From positions 5,890,001 to 5,954,000 of the forward strand of contig NZ_CP045096.1 in assembly GCF_009184865.1 (NCBI RefSeq): a stretch of DNA of 64,000 nucleotides. The letters run 5' to 3'. This DNA is from Streptomyces phaeolivaceus (GTDB lineage Bacteria; Actinomycetota; Actinomycetes; Streptomycetales; Streptomycetaceae). Each line of letters begins with the position of its first letter. Position 1 is the stretch's first letter. Under the pieces are notes generated by a model, which saw nothing but the letters and a program-made list of their open reading frames with translations, had not been told where the DNA came from and ran no database searches. A program made the position numbers and the translations under genes. Below are positions 1 to 8,063 of this stretch, in pieces.

Positions 1-441
1 CAGACACTGGAGACCGTCGAGTTGCTGGCCAGCGAGGTGATCGCCAACGCTGTCCTGTACACGGATGCTCCGTGCGACGTCTCTGTGACACGGTCCGGTG
101 AATGTCTTCGTGTCGAAGTCACGGACACAGACGCATCGTTGCCGAGCACTGTTGAGGCCGGACCGGACGACGAGAGCGGTCGGGGCCTCCTGCTCGTGAA
201 CGCCTTGGCGGATGCCTGGGGGACACAACCGGAACCGACGGGCAAGACGACGTGGTTCGAGATCGCGTCGGAGCCGTCGACCGAGGGCAGGGGCAGCGAC
301 TCCGCGGGTGCGCCGCCCTCCCCTCCCGCTTGTGGGCCCGTTGTGCGGCGTACCGAAGGCCAGGCCCGCATGGCCTCGTCCACCGACTCGCGGTCGTCCT
401 TCGGTCCGCCGGTGATGGGGAAGCAGCACCAAGCCGCTTGA
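1..441 (+). CDS. ATP-binding anti-sigma-factor-like protein (partial, 5' end outside window)
   Basis: The reading frame is already open at base 1 and runs to a stop at 439-441, so the N-terminus is missing. The visible part contains an N-box-like stretch ELLASEVIANAV, with a Glu and an Asn in the positions that bind ATP/Mg in GHKL ATPases. It also has a glycine-rich G2 box GRGLLLVNALADAWG and the typical ending KTTWFE. This is the RsbW/SpoIIAB-like histidine-kinase ATPase fold that Streptomyces encodes in dozens of copies, usually as anti-sigma or switch kinases. After the fold comes a roughly 55-residue Pro/Ser/Arg-rich tail of no recognisable function. The gene converges on the RiPP-like operon that ends at 583. 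Confidence 0.75.
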   Translation, partial: QTLETVELLASEVIANAVLYTDAPCDVSVTRSGECLRVEVTDTDASLPSTVEAGPDDESGRGLLLVNALADAWGTQPEPTGKTTWFEIASEPSTEGRGSDSAGAPPSPPACGPVVRRTEGQARMASSTDSRSSFGPPVMGKQHQAA

Positions 442-500
442 GGCCGTTTGCCGAAGTGGCCGACCCCCGCGGCCCGCTCGGACAACGCCACAGCTGGGCG

Positions 501-539
501 CGCCTCGCCGCCACCGAGCGGCTTTCGTGCGGTGAGGCG
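501..539. terminator. possible bidirectional terminator between convergent genes
   Basis: An 11-bp inverted repeat (501-511 against 529-539, one G-T wobble) lies between the convergent stops at 441 and 583. There is no clear T tract on either side. The position fits a shared terminator, but the call is weak. Confidence 0.35.
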
Positions 540-582
540 AGCTGTCTTCCCACAGTTGACGTGCCTTCCCTGGATGAGGGAG

Positions 583-1944
583 TCAGTCTGGGCACCTGTG
601 GTAGTGCAGCCCCGGGGCGCGATCGAGGTCGAGGACGAAACCCTCGAAATGCGCCTCGATGCGGCCCGTCGGCTTCGTCGGCAGCGTCAGCGTGTAGCCG
701 TCCGCCGTGTACGTCGTGGGGCCGGTGGCTGTGAGAAGGTCTCGGGTGCCACGCCGCCACAGGTAGAGGGAGTCCCCACTGCGGGTGAGGCGTACCGTGC
801 CTGGTACCTCTCCGCAGGCGTAGGTACCGATCGGCGCATGTGGCATCTCCTCGTCGCTGCTTCGGTCGTCCGCCGCCATAGCCCTCGACGAGGGCTGAGC
901 GCGAAGGGCACGGGACAGGAGCTGACCGGGGTTGGTGCCAGAGTCGCGGGCGAGGTCGGCCATGACCGATGCGGCGACGTGGTCGGCGGCGATGTCGGAG
1001 TGGTTGGACAGGCAGACGATCCGGAGCCCGGTGCTGGTGAGAACGGTGGCAGCGGAGAAGCCCTGTTCGTGGCCGTAGTGAAAGACGGCGGTGCGGCCCG
1101 GGCGTGGATCGGCGTACAGCCCAGCTCCGTACGTGAATGGGGGGTGGTCGCTGGGCCGATAGCTGAGGTGTTGCTCCAACGGGAGCTGGTTGCCAGGCGC
1201 CGTCTGCCATTCGTGCCAAAGGTGGCCGAGCCAGCGGTCCAGATCAGTGACGGTGCACCACAGCGAGCCTGGGCCGGGCAGGGTGACGGGGCGTTGCTGG
1301 TGGGACCAGCCGGTGGCGGTGGGCTGGTAGCTGGACGCCGCGCCGGTGATGACCTCGCGCGGATCGCTCTTGAAGCGTGCGGAGGACATACCGAGCGGGG
1401 TGAAGACCTGTTGCTCGGCGATCTCCTGTAGCGGAGCGTCGTGGACGTGCGTGAGGATTTCCGCCAGGAGGAGATAACCGGTGTTGCTGTAGAGGAACCG
1501 GCTCGGTTCCACGGCTCGGTCGTGCTGGCGGTAGGCCAGTTGCAGCAGGTCGTCGGCTGTGTAGTGGTCGAGGTCACGGAAGCCGGCGAGGGAGAGCAGA
1601 GACTCGGCGTCGCGGATGCCGCCGTGGTGCTGGATGAGTTCGGCGACGGTCACGCCGGGGACTCGGAAGCGGGGCAGGAAGCTGTCCACGGCGCGGTCGA
1701 GCTGGAGGAGCCCGTCACGGGCGGCGCGCACACAGAGGTACGCGGTGATCTGCTTGGCGACGGAGCCGGCGTTGAAGGCGGTTTTCTCCGTGATGAGTGT
1801 GTCCAGTTCGAGACTGGCTGCTCCGGCGTGCGCCTGCATCGCCGGTTCGTCGGCTGGGTGGATGCGCAGGATGAGACCAGGTTCCGGTGTTCCGTCTGCG
1901 GGCTCGATGGCTGCGGAGGCTGTCAGGGAGGGGGAGTTGTTCAC
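583..1944 (-). CDS. beta-lactamase-fold serine hydrolase of the RiPP-like operon
   Basis: A 453-residue protein of the class C beta-lactamase / DD-peptidase-like family. The nucleophile motif SVAK is at about residues 61-64 and the YSN motif at about 152-154. A GHEQG stretch lies near the usual position of the third active-site motif. An additional beta-rich domain follows the catalytic domain. No signal peptide is evident, so a cytoplasmic role is likely. The GTG start at 1944 overlaps the stop of the upstream HEXXH gene (GTGA), so the two are probably translationally coupled. In this context I infer a role as leader peptidase, esterase/amidase or resistance hydrolase for the product. Family membership is solid; the substrate is unknown. 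Confidence 0.8.
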   Translation of the reverse strand: MNNSPSLTASAAIEPADGTPEPGLILRIHPADEPAMQAHAGAASLELDTLITEKTAFNAGSVAKQITAYLCVRAARDGLLQLDRAVDSFLPRFRVPGVTVAELIQHHGGIRDAESLLSLAGFRDLDHYTADDLLQLAYRQHDRAVEPSRFLYSNTGYLLLAEILTHVHDAPLQEIAEQQVFTPLGMSSARFKSDPREVITGAASSYQPTATGWSHQQRPVTLPGPGSLWCTVTDLDRWLGHLWHEWQTAPGNQLPLEQHLSYRPSDHPPFTYGAGLYADPRPGRTAVFHYGHEQGFSAATVLTSTGLRIVCLSNHSDIAADHVAASVMADLARDSGTNPGQLLSRALRAQPSSRAMAADDRSSDEEMPHAPIGTYACGEVPGTVRLTRSGDSLYLWRRGTRDLLTATGPTTYTADGYTLTLPTKPTGRIEAHFEGFVLDLDRAPGLHYHRCPD

Positions 1945-2861
1945 AGGCTGAGGGCCTCTTGGTGGACGGCGTGCAGACGTTGCCGCAGGCCGGGGTCGGA
2001 GATGAGGGAGAGCGCGTCGGCGTGGTCGTCGGCGGTCGTGGAAAGGAGTCCGCGTTGCTGGTCCAGGTAGGCGGCCAGGAAGCGGTGAAGGTCTCCGGTG
2101 GTCTCCTCCAGGAGACGGGCGGTGTAGATCATGGTCAGGGGGAAGGCCCAGCAGGCGTGCAGGAAGCCGAAGGCCGGGCGCATTGTCTTCTTCCATGGGG
2201 AGTGGAAGCGCGTCTCGTCGCTGATCTTGCAGGCGGTCGCGGACAGGGCGTCGTTGAGCCAGTTGTGGCCCGCCTCGTGGATGAGATCGCGGGCGAGGAC
2301 GACGGGGTTGCCGACGTGGTCGCAGAAGATGGTGCCGGGCAGACGAGTGATGGTCCAACTGTCGAGGGTGTCGCCGAGCCTCTTGCGGCGCAGCAGACAG
2401 ACGACGGCGGCGTGGTCTGCCAGCAGGGAGGCGAATCCGCTCCGGGCGCCGGTGGCGCACGCGGTGGCGACCAGTTCTCGTAGGGCTGGCGGGGCGGCGG
2501 TGGTGTCGGGGCCCAGCACGTAGTAGGGGGTCTCCGAGATCCCCGAGCGAGGCAGGTGTTCCAAGTCGGGGGCGACCACGACGCGCGGGCCGACGAGGGT
2601 GTGTGTGGACAGTGCCGGGGTGCCCGCGTCCGGGTGTGTGCCATACCAGTCGAAGACAGCGGCGTCGCGGGCTCGGGCGGCGGCTTCGGCACCTTCGAGG
2701 ACGTGGTGGGCCAGGCAGTAGTCGACGGCCACCGCCGACGGCACCTCCGTCTCGGTCGGATGCTGAGTGGCGGACTGCATGAGGGTGCGGATCTGGCGGG
2801 CTCGGTCGCGGTGCAGGGTCCGGATCGGCGCGAACGAGAAGTCGATGGTGGGCGCGTCCAC
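1941..2861 (-). CDS. HEXXH-motif protein, aKG-HExxH-type peptide hydroxylase-like
   Basis: A 306-residue protein with HEAGH at about residues 195-199, followed by NWLND. A downstream helical region ends in a polar tail. This layout resembles the 'HEXXH motif domain' proteins found in actinobacterial RiPP loci, such as those with FxsB-type radical SAM enzymes. Some members of that group act as 2-oxoglutarate-dependent peptide beta-hydroxylases rather than proteases. The GTG start at 2861 is preceded by a GGAAGGA ribosome binding site and gives the N-terminus (M)DAPTIDFSF. A longer frame reaches 3008 but overlaps the peptide gene. The gene lies 104 bp after the candidate precursor gene, across a hairpin. 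A plain zinc metallopeptidase is the alternative. Confidence 0.65.
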   Translation of the reverse strand: MDAPTIDFSFAPIRTLHRDRARQIRTLMQSATQHPTETEVPSAVAVDYCLAHHVLEGAEAAARARDAAVFDWYGTHPDAGTPALSTHTLVGPRVVVAPDLEHLPRSGISETPYYVLGPDTTAAPPALRELVATACATGARSGFASLLADHAAVVCLLRRKRLGDTLDSWTITRLPGTIFCDHVGNPVVLARDLIHEAGHNWLNDALSATACKISDETRFHSPWKKTMRPAFGFLHACWAFPLTMIYTARLLEETTGDLHRFLAAYLDQQRGLLSTTADDHADALSLISDPGLRQRLHAVHQEALSL

Positions 2862-2890
2862 GAGGCGGGTCCTTCCGACGGGGTTGGGCC

Positions 2891-2921
2891 TGGGGCCGGA
2901 CCAAGTGGTGGTCCGGCCCCA
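2891..2921 (-). terminator. perfect hairpin after the precursor gene (attenuator / partial terminator)
   Basis: A perfect 13-bp inverted repeat (2891-2903 and 2909-2921, 5-nt loop), very GC-rich, sits 44 nt downstream of the precursor stop and upstream of the HEXXH gene. Such hairpins after peptide genes commonly let the short precursor transcript accumulate above the enzyme mRNA, and can protect its 3' end. There is no strong T run, so partial termination or mRNA stabilisation is more likely than a full stop. Confidence 0.6.
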
Positions 2922-2965
2922 GGCAGTGCTCACCGGTGCTCTGCTGCCGGTGTGGTGCGTGGAGC

Positions 2966-3115
2966 TCAGGCCGCGTCGGAGCCCGTGGTGGCCTCGGTGG
3001 TCGGCCATCCCTCGGCGGAGACGCTGGAGGTGTGAGCGGTGGTGCGGACGGTCTTGTCCTCACCGCGCAGGTCGTCCACGGCGGCGAGGAAGGAGCTGAT
3101 CCGGTCGTTCTCCAT
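2966..3115 (-). CDS. candidate RiPP precursor peptide (49 aa)
   Basis: A small gene with a good ribosome binding site (AAGGACGAG) about 7 nt before the ATG at 3115. The peptide starts MENDRISSFLAAVDDLRG, an amphipathic acidic stretch that looks like a leader. The rest is rich in Thr and Ser (TVRTTAHTSS), contains a single Trp in EGWPTTEATT and ends GSDAA. It has no Cys and no C-terminal FxSxx, so it is not an FxsA-type precursor. It sits between the kinase gene and the HEXXH gene and is followed by a hairpin, the usual layout for a precursor. Trp, His, Thr and Ser are plausible sites for radical SAM crosslinking, hydroxylation or phosphorylation. The precursor role is inferred from size, position and composition. 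Confidence 0.65.
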   Translation of the reverse strand: MENDRISSFLAAVDDLRGEDKTVRTTAHTSSVSAEGWPTTEATTGSDAA

Positions 3116-3227
3116 GAGAGTGCTCGTCCTTTCCAGACGGAGATGTTGGGGCCGTGCATTGGGTGGCACCGTGTGGTGCGGCGGCGAACGGGCGGTGGGC
3201 ACCGCGGTCTCCTTCGAGCGGAGTGGG

Positions 3228-4124
3228 TCAGTGACCGCGCTGGGCCAGCGCGATGGCTGGGATGGCCGTCCGCCGGAGGGCGTCGCGCAGCTCGCTCATC
3301 GTCGGCCGGTCCTCCGGTGCGTGGGCGAGCGCCGCGGCGATCACTGGTTGGAGGGTGGTGGGGGCGGTGTCGAGCTGGGAGTGGCCGTGCCGAGGGATGT
3401 CAGCACACACAAAGCGGTAGACCAGGACCCCGAGGCTGAAGACGTCGGCGGCGGGGGTGGCGTGGTCGTAGGAGGCCGAGTACTCCGGCGGCCAGTGGAC
3501 CTCCGGGCCGCGCCTGGCCGGCCCGCGCGGAGTGTCGACGCGACGGGAGGCTCCGAGATCGGTGATCAGTCCTTGGCCGTCGTGTACGAGTACGTTCTCC
3601 TGGTAGACGTCGCGGTGCACGATCCCGCGTTCGTGAAGGGTCCGCAGTCCTTCGGCGACGTCGGCCAGGATGCCCAGGCCGACGGCCACGTTCTCGCCGT
3701 GGCCAGCGGTGGCGGCTGCGAGTCTGGGCTGGAAGTTGCCGTCGGCGCAGTAGGGCATCGTGTACCAGTCGAACCGGTCGGTGCTGCCCTCCTCCAGCAT
3801 TGGCACGACGTGGTCGGCATTCGTGGCGGCCCGGGCGGTGTCGATCTCGTGGCGGAAGTCCTCCCGGGTCAGAGCCCGTTCGGCCTCGGTCATTGCCGCG
3901 TACCAGTAGAACCCATAGGCAGCTCTGCGGTCGTCCTCGTCGAGTTCGGCCAAGACGTGATTGCCGCCGAAGCCGGCCTTGAGGACCATCGGAGCCGCAC
4001 TGCCGTGGCTGACGAGCACCAAGGTGCTGGCTCGGGTGAACGAGAGCAGGTCGTGCACCTCCCACCCGTCGGAACGGACCTGGTCGAGAACCCAGGAAGC
4101 GGGATGCAGCGGATGAAGTCGCAT
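3228..4124 (-). CDS. serine/threonine-kinase-like protein of the RiPP-like operon
   Basis: A 298-residue protein with a eukaryotic-type kinase core: VLK with a candidate lysine near residue 49, FRHEI with a candidate Glu near 93, the catalytic loop VHRDVYQENVLV (HRD 170-172, Asn 177) and TDLG (Asp 189) in place of DFG. PEYS and a C-terminal helical lobe with DVFSLGVLVYRF follow. The catalytic residues are present, so it is probably active. It has no membrane segment or sensor domain, unlike PknB-type regulators, and it is embedded among peptide-modifying enzymes. I infer that it phosphorylates the Ser/Thr-rich precursor or another cluster product. ATG 4124 follows GAGGAG and lies 11 nt after the preceding gene. 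Confidence 0.75.
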   Translation of the reverse strand: MRLHPLHPASWVLDQVRSDGWEVHDLLSFTRASTLVLVSHGSAAPMVLKAGFGGNHVLAELDEDDRRAAYGFYWYAAMTEAERALTREDFRHEIDTARAATNADHVVPMLEEGSTDRFDWYTMPYCADGNFQPRLAAATAGHGENVAVGLGILADVAEGLRTLHERGIVHRDVYQENVLVHDGQGLITDLGASRRVDTPRGPARRGPEVHWPPEYSASYDHATPAADVFSLGVLVYRFVCADIPRHGHSQLDTAPTTLQPVIAAALAHAPEDRPTMSELRDALRRTAIPAIALAQRGH

Positions 4125-4135
4125 GGGACGGCTCC

Positions 4136-4780
4136 TCACGTTCGGGTCGCTTGCGGGACGGCTGCACGCAGCCGGTCCATGCAGGCGGCGGCCAGTAGGT
4201 CGAGGTCGGACTCGGTGGCACACGAATGCCGCAGCACGGGCAGACCTGTCGCTTCGGACCACGAGGTGGCGGCCACCTCGTACAGCTCGGCGAGCCGGGC
4301 CGCGGTCGGCCGGTCCTCGCCGAACCGGCGCGGCGTGGACCGGCGTGACAGCCGGGCACGGCAGAGCTCAGGTGGGGTGGTCAGCAGCACGGTTAGCTCG
4401 GCCCGGGCCGCCCTCACTTCGGCCAGCTCCCGTACGCAGTCGGCGACAGGCCGATCGTGCAGGACAGCGAGCAGGCACGCCGTCGACAAGGTGAGTCTGT
4501 CGGCGATCAGCGGCCCGACGGACCTGGCCGGGACGAGATTGTGGCGCGCATGGAGCTCCAGATCGCGGCGGACGGCGGCCACCGCACGGTCGCTGTCCTG
4601 CGCCGGGCGACCGGCGCGCAGCCCGATGATGGTCCGGGTCGACTCCAGCGACAGCCACGAGAACTGGCCGATATGGCCGACCTGGATGCCCTCGGCCGCG
4701 GCCGAGGCCAGGAGCCGGTCACGCAACGTGCTCTTCCCCGCTCCGGCGATGCCTTCCAGGGCGAGTAACACGAGGCTCAC
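4136..4780 (-). CDS. P-loop kinase, thymidylate/deoxynucleoside-kinase-like
   Basis: A 214-residue protein opening with a Walker A motif GIAGAGKST (residues 10-18). A DR motif (IADRLTLS) and an arginine-rich lid-like stretch (RARLSRRSTPRRFGEDR) follow, as in dTMP or deoxynucleoside kinases. The GTG start at 4780 overlaps the stop of the upstream oxygenase gene (GTGA). The substrate is unknown. It could be a nucleotide or a small molecule used by the pathway, and the adjacent Ser/Thr-kinase-like gene suggests a phosphorylation theme in this operon. Confidence 0.7.
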   Translation of the reverse strand: MSLVLLALEGIAGAGKSTLRDRLLASAAAEGIQVGHIGQFSWLSLESTRTIIGLRAGRPAQDSDRAVAAVRRDLELHARHNLVPARSVGPLIADRLTLSTACLLAVLHDRPVADCVRELAEVRAARAELTVLLTTPPELCRARLSRRSTPRRFGEDRPTAARLAELYEVAATSWSEATGLPVLRHSCATESDLDLLAAACMDRLRAAVPQATRT

Positions 4781-5505
4781 TCCTCGGGCTTCTCAGCGAT
4801 CAGCCAGCTGATGAACTTCGAGACCCGGCCTCCGGTCACCGGCTCGGTTCCGTGCGTGAGCTGGGAGCCGTAGAGCAGCGCAGCACCCGGCGCGGGGCTC
4901 ACGTTCCACCGGGTGCGAGGCATCGCCGTGAACCAGTCGGCGGAGTGGTCCGCTCCGTCGTGGGCCAGCCACATGCCGTCCGCGTAGCCGTCTTTCCCGC
5001 CCTCCAGGCGTGCGCTCCAGAGGCGGTCGCTGGAGCAGCTCTCGACGTAGAACGCTCCGCCGGCCTCCGCCTCGCTGATCACGACACTGATCCCGGCGAT
5101 CTGCCGTGGCCAGGCAAGCGGGTCGGGGGCGATGCCGTCGAGGTGGCCGGTGATGTGCTGGCCGGGACCGTACTCGACGTACGTCCAAGGACGGCAGGTG
5201 GTGATCGACGGCATGACACGCGACAACGCCGGGCGAGCGCGGTCGAAGGCGTGCTGCAGCAGCTCCTCGGCCTCGCCGGGTATCTGGCGGACCTCCACCC
5301 GTCCGGCCGGCTCGTACACGGCCATCGCCTGCTCCGTGGAGTGGCCGGGGATCTCGTGGATGGAGGTCGTCCGCCCTGTGTCGAAGTGGGCCGGCCCCTT
5401 GTCTGCGAGGAAGCCGCTCATCACGGTGGCGAGTCGGGCTCGCTCGTCGGCGTCGAGGAACCCCTCGACGCTGCCGACCGTGACAGTCTCGGCTATGTGG
5501 ATCAC
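4777..5505 (-). CDS. 2-oxoglutarate/Fe(II)-dependent oxygenase, prolyl-4-hydroxylase-like
   Basis: A 242-residue protein with the facial triad of the double-stranded beta-helix oxygenases: HLD (His121, Asp123) and LTHG (His218), plus Arg227 in GGRVSKF placed to bind 2-oxoglutarate. EAGGAFYVES and GAALLYGSQLTHG are typical flanking strands of the prolyl-4-hydroxylase-like group. The GTG start at 5505 sits after GAGGAGGAG and overlaps the stop of the gene upstream. With the HEXXH protein this gives the operon two candidate hydroxylases. Peptide hydroxylation is inferred from context. Confidence 0.8.
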   Translation of the reverse strand: MIHIAETVTVGSVEGFLDADERARLATVMSGFLADKGPAHFDTGRTTSIHEIPGHSTEQAMAVYEPAGRVEVRQIPGEAEELLQHAFDRARPALSRVMPSITTCRPWTYVEYGPGQHITGHLDGIAPDPLAWPRQIAGISVVISEAEAGGAFYVESCSSDRLWSARLEGGKDGYADGMWLAHDGADHSADWFTAMPRTRWNVSPAPGAALLYGSQLTHGTEPVTGGRVSKFISWLIAEKPEE

Positions 5506-6143
5506 GTGCCGCTCCTCCTCGTGTCGAGCACACGGCGGACGTCGTCCAGGCCGGTGCAGTGGTTGAGCCAACTGACCACGGGCTGGTGGGTGGTCACGGT
5601 CGGGTCGGCCCATAGGGCCAGGAGCTCGCCTGTCAGCGGCAGCTGCTCCGGACCAGGCAACGCCTCCCGCATGACCAGGACCTCGGCGAGCCCATCCAGC
5701 GCGGGGCACGGGGCGTCGTGCTGAGCGGCGAAGACCCGCCCGAGTCTGATGGCCGCCGCGTCCCCACAGACGCGTGGGAGCGTTTCAGCGGCGTCTGTTT
5801 GCCGGTATCCATGCCACTCGCTCTGAGCCCATCCGGCTGCCACGGCCGCGGACGCCGAGGCGATGTAGCAGGTGGCGCAGCATGTCCCGGTAGCGCCGGG
5901 ACAAGGCCGGTGGTGATCCGGGAGCGTGGCGGCGACGTCACCGAGGGCGGCCCAGGCCGAGTCGGGCATCAGCTCGTCGACGGTGTGGCGGAGCCTGAGC
6001 GCCGCGACGCCGTGGTTGCAGCACGCCGGCCCTGGCTCCGGCGGCGGACCCGGCTGGAGTGCGGGCTCGATGAACAGGGCGTGGAAGTACACGATCCGCC
6101 CCAGTAACTGGTGAACGGTCTGCGTGTCCGCGGCGCTGATCAC
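5502..6143 (-). CDS. Cys-rich protein of unknown function in the RiPP-like operon
   Basis: A 213-residue protein I do not recognise. It contains clustered cysteines (ACCNHG, HRPCPGATGTCCATCY, RVCGD) and several histidines, suggesting a metal site or disulfide network. There are no membrane segments. The GTG start at 6143 overlaps the radical SAM stop (GTGA), and its own stop overlaps the next start. The tight coupling argues that it works directly with the radical SAM enzyme or the oxygenase, for example as a partner, precursor-recognition or metal-donor protein. Confidence 0.6.
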   Translation of the reverse strand: MISAADTQTVHQLLGRIVYFHALFIEPALQPGPPPEPGPACCNHGVAALRLRHTVDELMPDSAWAALGDVAATLPDHHRPCPGATGTCCATCYIASASAAVAAGWAQSEWHGYRQTDAAETLPRVCGDAAAIRLGRVFAAQHDAPCPALDGLAEVLVMREALPGPEQLPLTGELLALWADPTVTTHQPVVSWLNHCTGLDDVRRVLDTRRSGT

Positions 6144-8029
6144 GCCAACACCTCCTCGACAGCGTCTGCGTCGGCTTGCGGTACCGGGCAGGAGCATCCG
6201 CCCTGTGCTGTGGGCCGCTCGCCGCGCAATGCCTCCGCGACGACCGCGGTGGCCGCGTCCACGGTGTCGAAGTACGCCGACCAGCCGTGGCCGGGAGTTG
6301 GCAGCAGCGCCAGGTCCAACACGGGGGTCGTCCGGCCCGTGGTCTCGCACTCCAGTTCGGCGCGCCCGATGACCACGCGCACCGACGGCGGTAGAACAGC
6401 GGCAACCACGGTGACCGCCCGGCACAGAGCGGCGGCGGTCGCGGCGTACTCGGCCGGGGTGCGGGGGAGAACGCCGACCCGGCGCTCGGCGGGCCGCAGT
6501 TCTAGGCCGGTGTATGAGTGCCCCTGGCAGCTGTCGTACGTGACCAGCTGCCAGTCCCGGGTGATGGCATCGACCAGGGGCCGGACCCCGGGCTCGATCG
6601 CCTCGTGCCACTGGGGATGGGCTGGGTCCAAGTCGTCAGCCTCGTGGATTCCCGGCAGACCGACGGTGTTGATGTTGCCGTGTGCGCTTGTGTGGACGCG
6701 TACCGGGGGCCTGAACGAGTCGGCCTGGTTCCAGCTGGTGAGGAAGGCGCTGACGTCGCACATGCTGTTCGGCGTCCGAGGGCGCCAGCGCGCTGTGCGG
6801 CACCAGGCACCTGCCGGATGAGCGGGTTGGGCGAGGAGTGCTGCGATGCCGTCGATCATCCGCATTCGGTAGTCGCAGTAGGCGTCCTGATCCCCGGACA
6901 GGTCGTAGCGCCACCGCGTGGCGACACAGCCGCCCCCGCACGTTGACCGGTAGTCGCAGGTGACGCACTTCTCCATCAGGGCCTTGCCCTGGTTCAGCAA
7001 GTTCGAGCCCTGCTGGGCCTTGACGACGTCGGATTCCACCGAGTTCTCGTCGAGAAGGGTGAGTCGGGCCTGCGGCCACGGAAGTTCGTCGCAACTGCCG
7101 AGCCGGCCGTCGGGATACAGAGTGAAGACGTGGTCGCACTTCATGTCGGAGAAGTGGCAGAAGCCGGTGCCCAGCCCGCGCAGCCGCCGGATGGTCGAGA
7201 CTGCCGGTTCCAGCTTCACACGGCCGAAGTGACCGGCGCTGATCCAGTGGGCTGTCACGGCGAGTACGAACTCCGCGTAGTCGTGCGGCCTGATGGCCCA
7301 GCCAGGACCATCAGCGTTGGCCACGGCAGCCTGCTGGAGCAGACGGCTCGCCGGTACGCGGCGGCCCGTGACGGCTGTCGGGCGCCGGACCGTGGTGTCG
7401 AAGCAGGGAACGAAACTGACCGCGTTCACCGCCTCGAAGCCAACGAGGTGGTCGAGGACGGCCTCAGCGCGGCCGAGTACGGCGGGAGTTACCGCCGCGA
7501 TCACCCCCACCTTCCGCCCGCGACTTCCCAGCAGTCGCAGGGCGTCGGTGACGCGCGGGTAGACGGGCTTGCCGTCGTAGCCGACCCGCCAGGCGTTGCC
7601 CCGGGCGTCGCCGTCCAGGGAGATGCCGATCTGCAGGCGCGGGTAGAGCGAGTCGAAGAGGTCCAGCCACTTCTCGTCCAGCAGCACGCCGTTGGTCTGT
7701 AGCGAGACGCGGACGACGTTGGGCTGTGCGGCCAGTTCACGGAGGACGTTGGCGATGTGGTCGCGGCCGGCGGTCAATGGCTCCCCGCCGTGCAGTTCGA
7801 CTGCGAGGGGGCGCCCCCGGAAGAGCATGGCGAGCCGGTGCACCTGATCGGCGTCGATCCGGGCTCCTCCAGGGGCTTCCTTGCGTTTCTCGTAGCAGTA
7901 CAGACAGTCGATGTCGCAGGTGTCACCGCGTAACTTCAGGATCACCGATACGGCGCTGGCGGTGTCCTCGGTGTCGAGTCCTCGGTACAGCTGGGCGATC
8001 GGGTCGTGCTGTTCGGTGGTGTGGCGCAT
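6140..8029 (-). CDS. radical SAM/SPASM peptide maturase with an extra C-terminal domain
   Basis: A 629-residue protein. The radical SAM cluster motif is CDIDCLYC (Cys38, Cys42, Cys45), followed by ELHGGEPL and SLQTNG as in SPASM-type peptide maturases. The auxiliary-cluster region contains CHFSDMKC, CDELPW, CVTCDYRSTCGGGC and a later Cys. After about residue 400 there is a roughly 230-residue extension with LVTYDSCQGHSYTG and a Cys-containing C-terminus (GGCSCP) that I cannot place in a family. No RRE-like region is obvious. The enzyme most likely installs C-C, C-S or C-O crosslinks, or epimerises residues, in the nearby precursor. ATG 8029 has an AGGAGG site 6 nt upstream. Confidence 0.85.
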   Translation of the reverse strand: MRHTTEQHDPIAQLYRGLDTEDTASAVSVILKLRGDTCDIDCLYCYEKRKEAPGGARIDADQVHRLAMLFRGRPLAVELHGGEPLTAGRDHIANVLRELAAQPNVVRVSLQTNGVLLDEKWLDLFDSLYPRLQIGISLDGDARGNAWRVGYDGKPVYPRVTDALRLLGSRGRKVGVIAAVTPAVLGRAEAVLDHLVGFEAVNAVSFVPCFDTTVRRPTAVTGRRVPASRLLQQAAVANADGPGWAIRPHDYAEFVLAVTAHWISAGHFGRVKLEPAVSTIRRLRGLGTGFCHFSDMKCDHVFTLYPDGRLGSCDELPWPQARLTLLDENSVESDVVKAQQGSNLLNQGKALMEKCVTCDYRSTCGGGCVATRWRYDLSGDQDAYCDYRMRMIDGIAALLAQPAHPAGAWCRTARWRPRTPNSMCDVSAFLTSWNQADSFRPPVRVHTSAHGNINTVGLPGIHEADDLDPAHPQWHEAIEPGVRPLVDAITRDWQLVTYDSCQGHSYTGLELRPAERRVGVLPRTPAEYAATAAALCRAVTVVAAVLPPSVRVVIGRAELECETTGRTTPVLDLALLPTPGHGWSAYFDTVDAATAVVAEALRGERPTAQGGCSCPVPQADADAVEEVLA

Positions 8030-8063
8030 CGGCTGCCTCCTGGGTGGCCGAGACCGGAAGGGA

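Noticed and set aside
2966..3115. FxSxx-type (FxsA) precursor
   Set aside because: The peptide ends GSDAA and lacks the C-terminal FxSxx signature, although the HEXXH and radical SAM genes resemble that system.
583..3159. One 858-residue minus-strand protein ending at 583
   Set aside because: Only the part from 1944 looks like protein; upstream it is the out-of-frame shadow of the HEXXH gene, and a GTG at 1944 overlaps that gene's stop.
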